Shown one piece after another: positions 63,214-64,000 of a stretch of 64,000 bases of DNA. Within the stretch, counting starts at the first letter, position 1; each line of letters starts with the position of its first letter. The DNA is from Saccharina japonica (lineage: Eukaryota > Sar > Phaeophyceae > Laminariales > Laminariaceae): positions 79,177 through 143,176 of the forward strand of contig MEHQ01004235.1 of assembly GCA_008828725.1 (NCBI GenBank), written 5' to 3'. The translations under genes and the position numbers were made by a program. The notes beneath the pieces were generated by a model. The model was given only the letters and a program-made list of their open reading frames with translations, was not told where the DNA came from and made no database searches.

Positions 63214-64000
63214 CTATGCGGTTCGATTTTTGAGCTTCAGATTATGGTCTGATCGATTTTTCAGCGACCTGGTTCGAAAATCGAAACAGTCTTCTTATGC
63301 GAGAAAACACGGATTTGTTGTATCATACGTGCAGATATTTGAGCAAACGGCAAGACCAACTGCTGTTGTTGTTGTGGTCTGGCGCCGCGAAGAGACGCGC
63401 CGAGTGCGCTGTACTGGGCATAGAACCCAAGCGTTCGAAGCCACGCTGGCTGCCTCTGGTCTGGCGGCGACGCGCCGAGTGCGCTCGAGTCGACCTGTCT
63501 TGGTATTTTGTATTTTGACACAACGAAGCATCCGAGCGTTGACTGCTGTGTACTACTGCTGTACTGCTGCTGCTGCTGCTGTGAAGTCTACGAGTACGCG
63601 TACGGAGAGGCGCGTGCCGAGTGCGCTTCCCTTCGTCTCTAGGTCCGAGCCCGCGCCAGCCGACTGTAATTTGGCGACGGAGAGGCCCACCGATCGTCGG
63701 CTGCGCGTCGGGCGCGAAGCAACGTCGCTGTGTCACCATCCAACTCATCGATCGTGCTGCTGCTGCTGCTTGCTTGCTGCGTGGATAACATCTTGAATTT
63801 AGAGACCATGCCATTTTTCGATTTGAAAATCTGATGACCCAAGTCGTCGGATTTTGGCCCAAAATCCGACGACTTGGGTCATCGGATTCTCAAATCGAAA
63901 AATTTCCGGTCAGATTTTGCATAATCGGACTGCATAGGACGGTGCTTTCGTTTTTGAGATCGAAAAATACAAATCTGAAGCTCAAAATCGAACCGCATAG
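63214..64000. mobile_element. DNA transposon with ~28-bp inverted ends, reaching window edge
   Basis: The left end CTATGCGGTTCGATTTTTGA matches the reverse complement of the last bases of the window (CTATGCGGTTCGATTTTGAG), and the match continues through GCTTCAGATT. The target duplication cannot be checked because the right end coincides with the window end. Inside are CTG tracts, three ACGCGCCGAGTGCGCT-type words, and a near-perfect hairpin at 63813-63903. No transposase is seen. Confidence 0.75.
63813..63903. repeat. Near-perfect 45-bp inverted repeat (hairpin)
   Basis: The arms meet at GGATTTTGGCCCAAAATCC (centre about 63858) and extend through GACGACTTGGGTCATC and TCGATTTG with very few mismatches. 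It lies in the right third of the terminal element, about 100 bp from its end. Confidence 0.93.

Overview
This window reads as nuclear DNA of a eukaryote with sparse, GC-rich exons in a sea of introns, satellites and short transposons. I see no prokaryotic operons, rRNA or CRISPR array. Long introns, CAG/CTG tracts and the recurring words TACCAGGTA, TACTGCTGTA and ACGAGTAC fit a photosynthetic stramenopile, with a brown alga as my best guess. That assignment is inference: no plastid or marker gene in the window proves it.

Three spliced genes could be rebuilt by joining exons whose splice phases match. (1) 698-4803, minus strand: the N-terminal third of mitochondrial succinate-CoA ligase alpha subunit, two exons split by a 3.8 kb intron; the remainder lies left of the window. 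(2) 9774-22495, plus strand: a seven-exon, at least 414-codon unknown membrane protein with an N-terminal charged coiled coil; both ends are open. (3) 29512-44289, minus strand: a complete five-exon replication termination factor 2 (RTF2) homologue of 339 aa, with an 11.9 kb first intron and a GC-AG third intron.

Layout: 1-4.8 kb is the ligase and its intron, which holds a 42-bp minisatellite. 4.8-9.8 kb is intergenic, with a hAT-like element and a ~190-bp satellite. 9.8-22.5 kb is the membrane-protein gene, whose introns carry several tandem arrays, one of which repeats the gene's own splice donor. 22.5-29.5 kb is intergenic, with a tRNA-like relic and coding-like scraps. 29.5-44.3 kb is RTF2; intron 1 contains three non-autonomous DNA transposons with 8-bp target duplications, a small TA-flanked MITE and a nested coiled-coil ORF. 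44.3-51.1 kb is intergenic and begins with another long-inverted-repeat element. 51.1-60.4 kb is a near-identical 4.6 kb tandem duplication whose junction carries the only ambiguous base (N), so it may be a haplotype artefact. 60.4-64 kb has a 455-bp tandem duplication and a transposon cut by the window end.

The three genes have unrelated jobs (TCA cycle, unknown membrane function, replication fork/splicing) and show no functional cluster. The most unusual signals are the splice-donor tandem array, the density of precise 8-bp-TSD elements in and next to RTF2, and the palindromic GTAC-centred vocabulary of the non-coding DNA.
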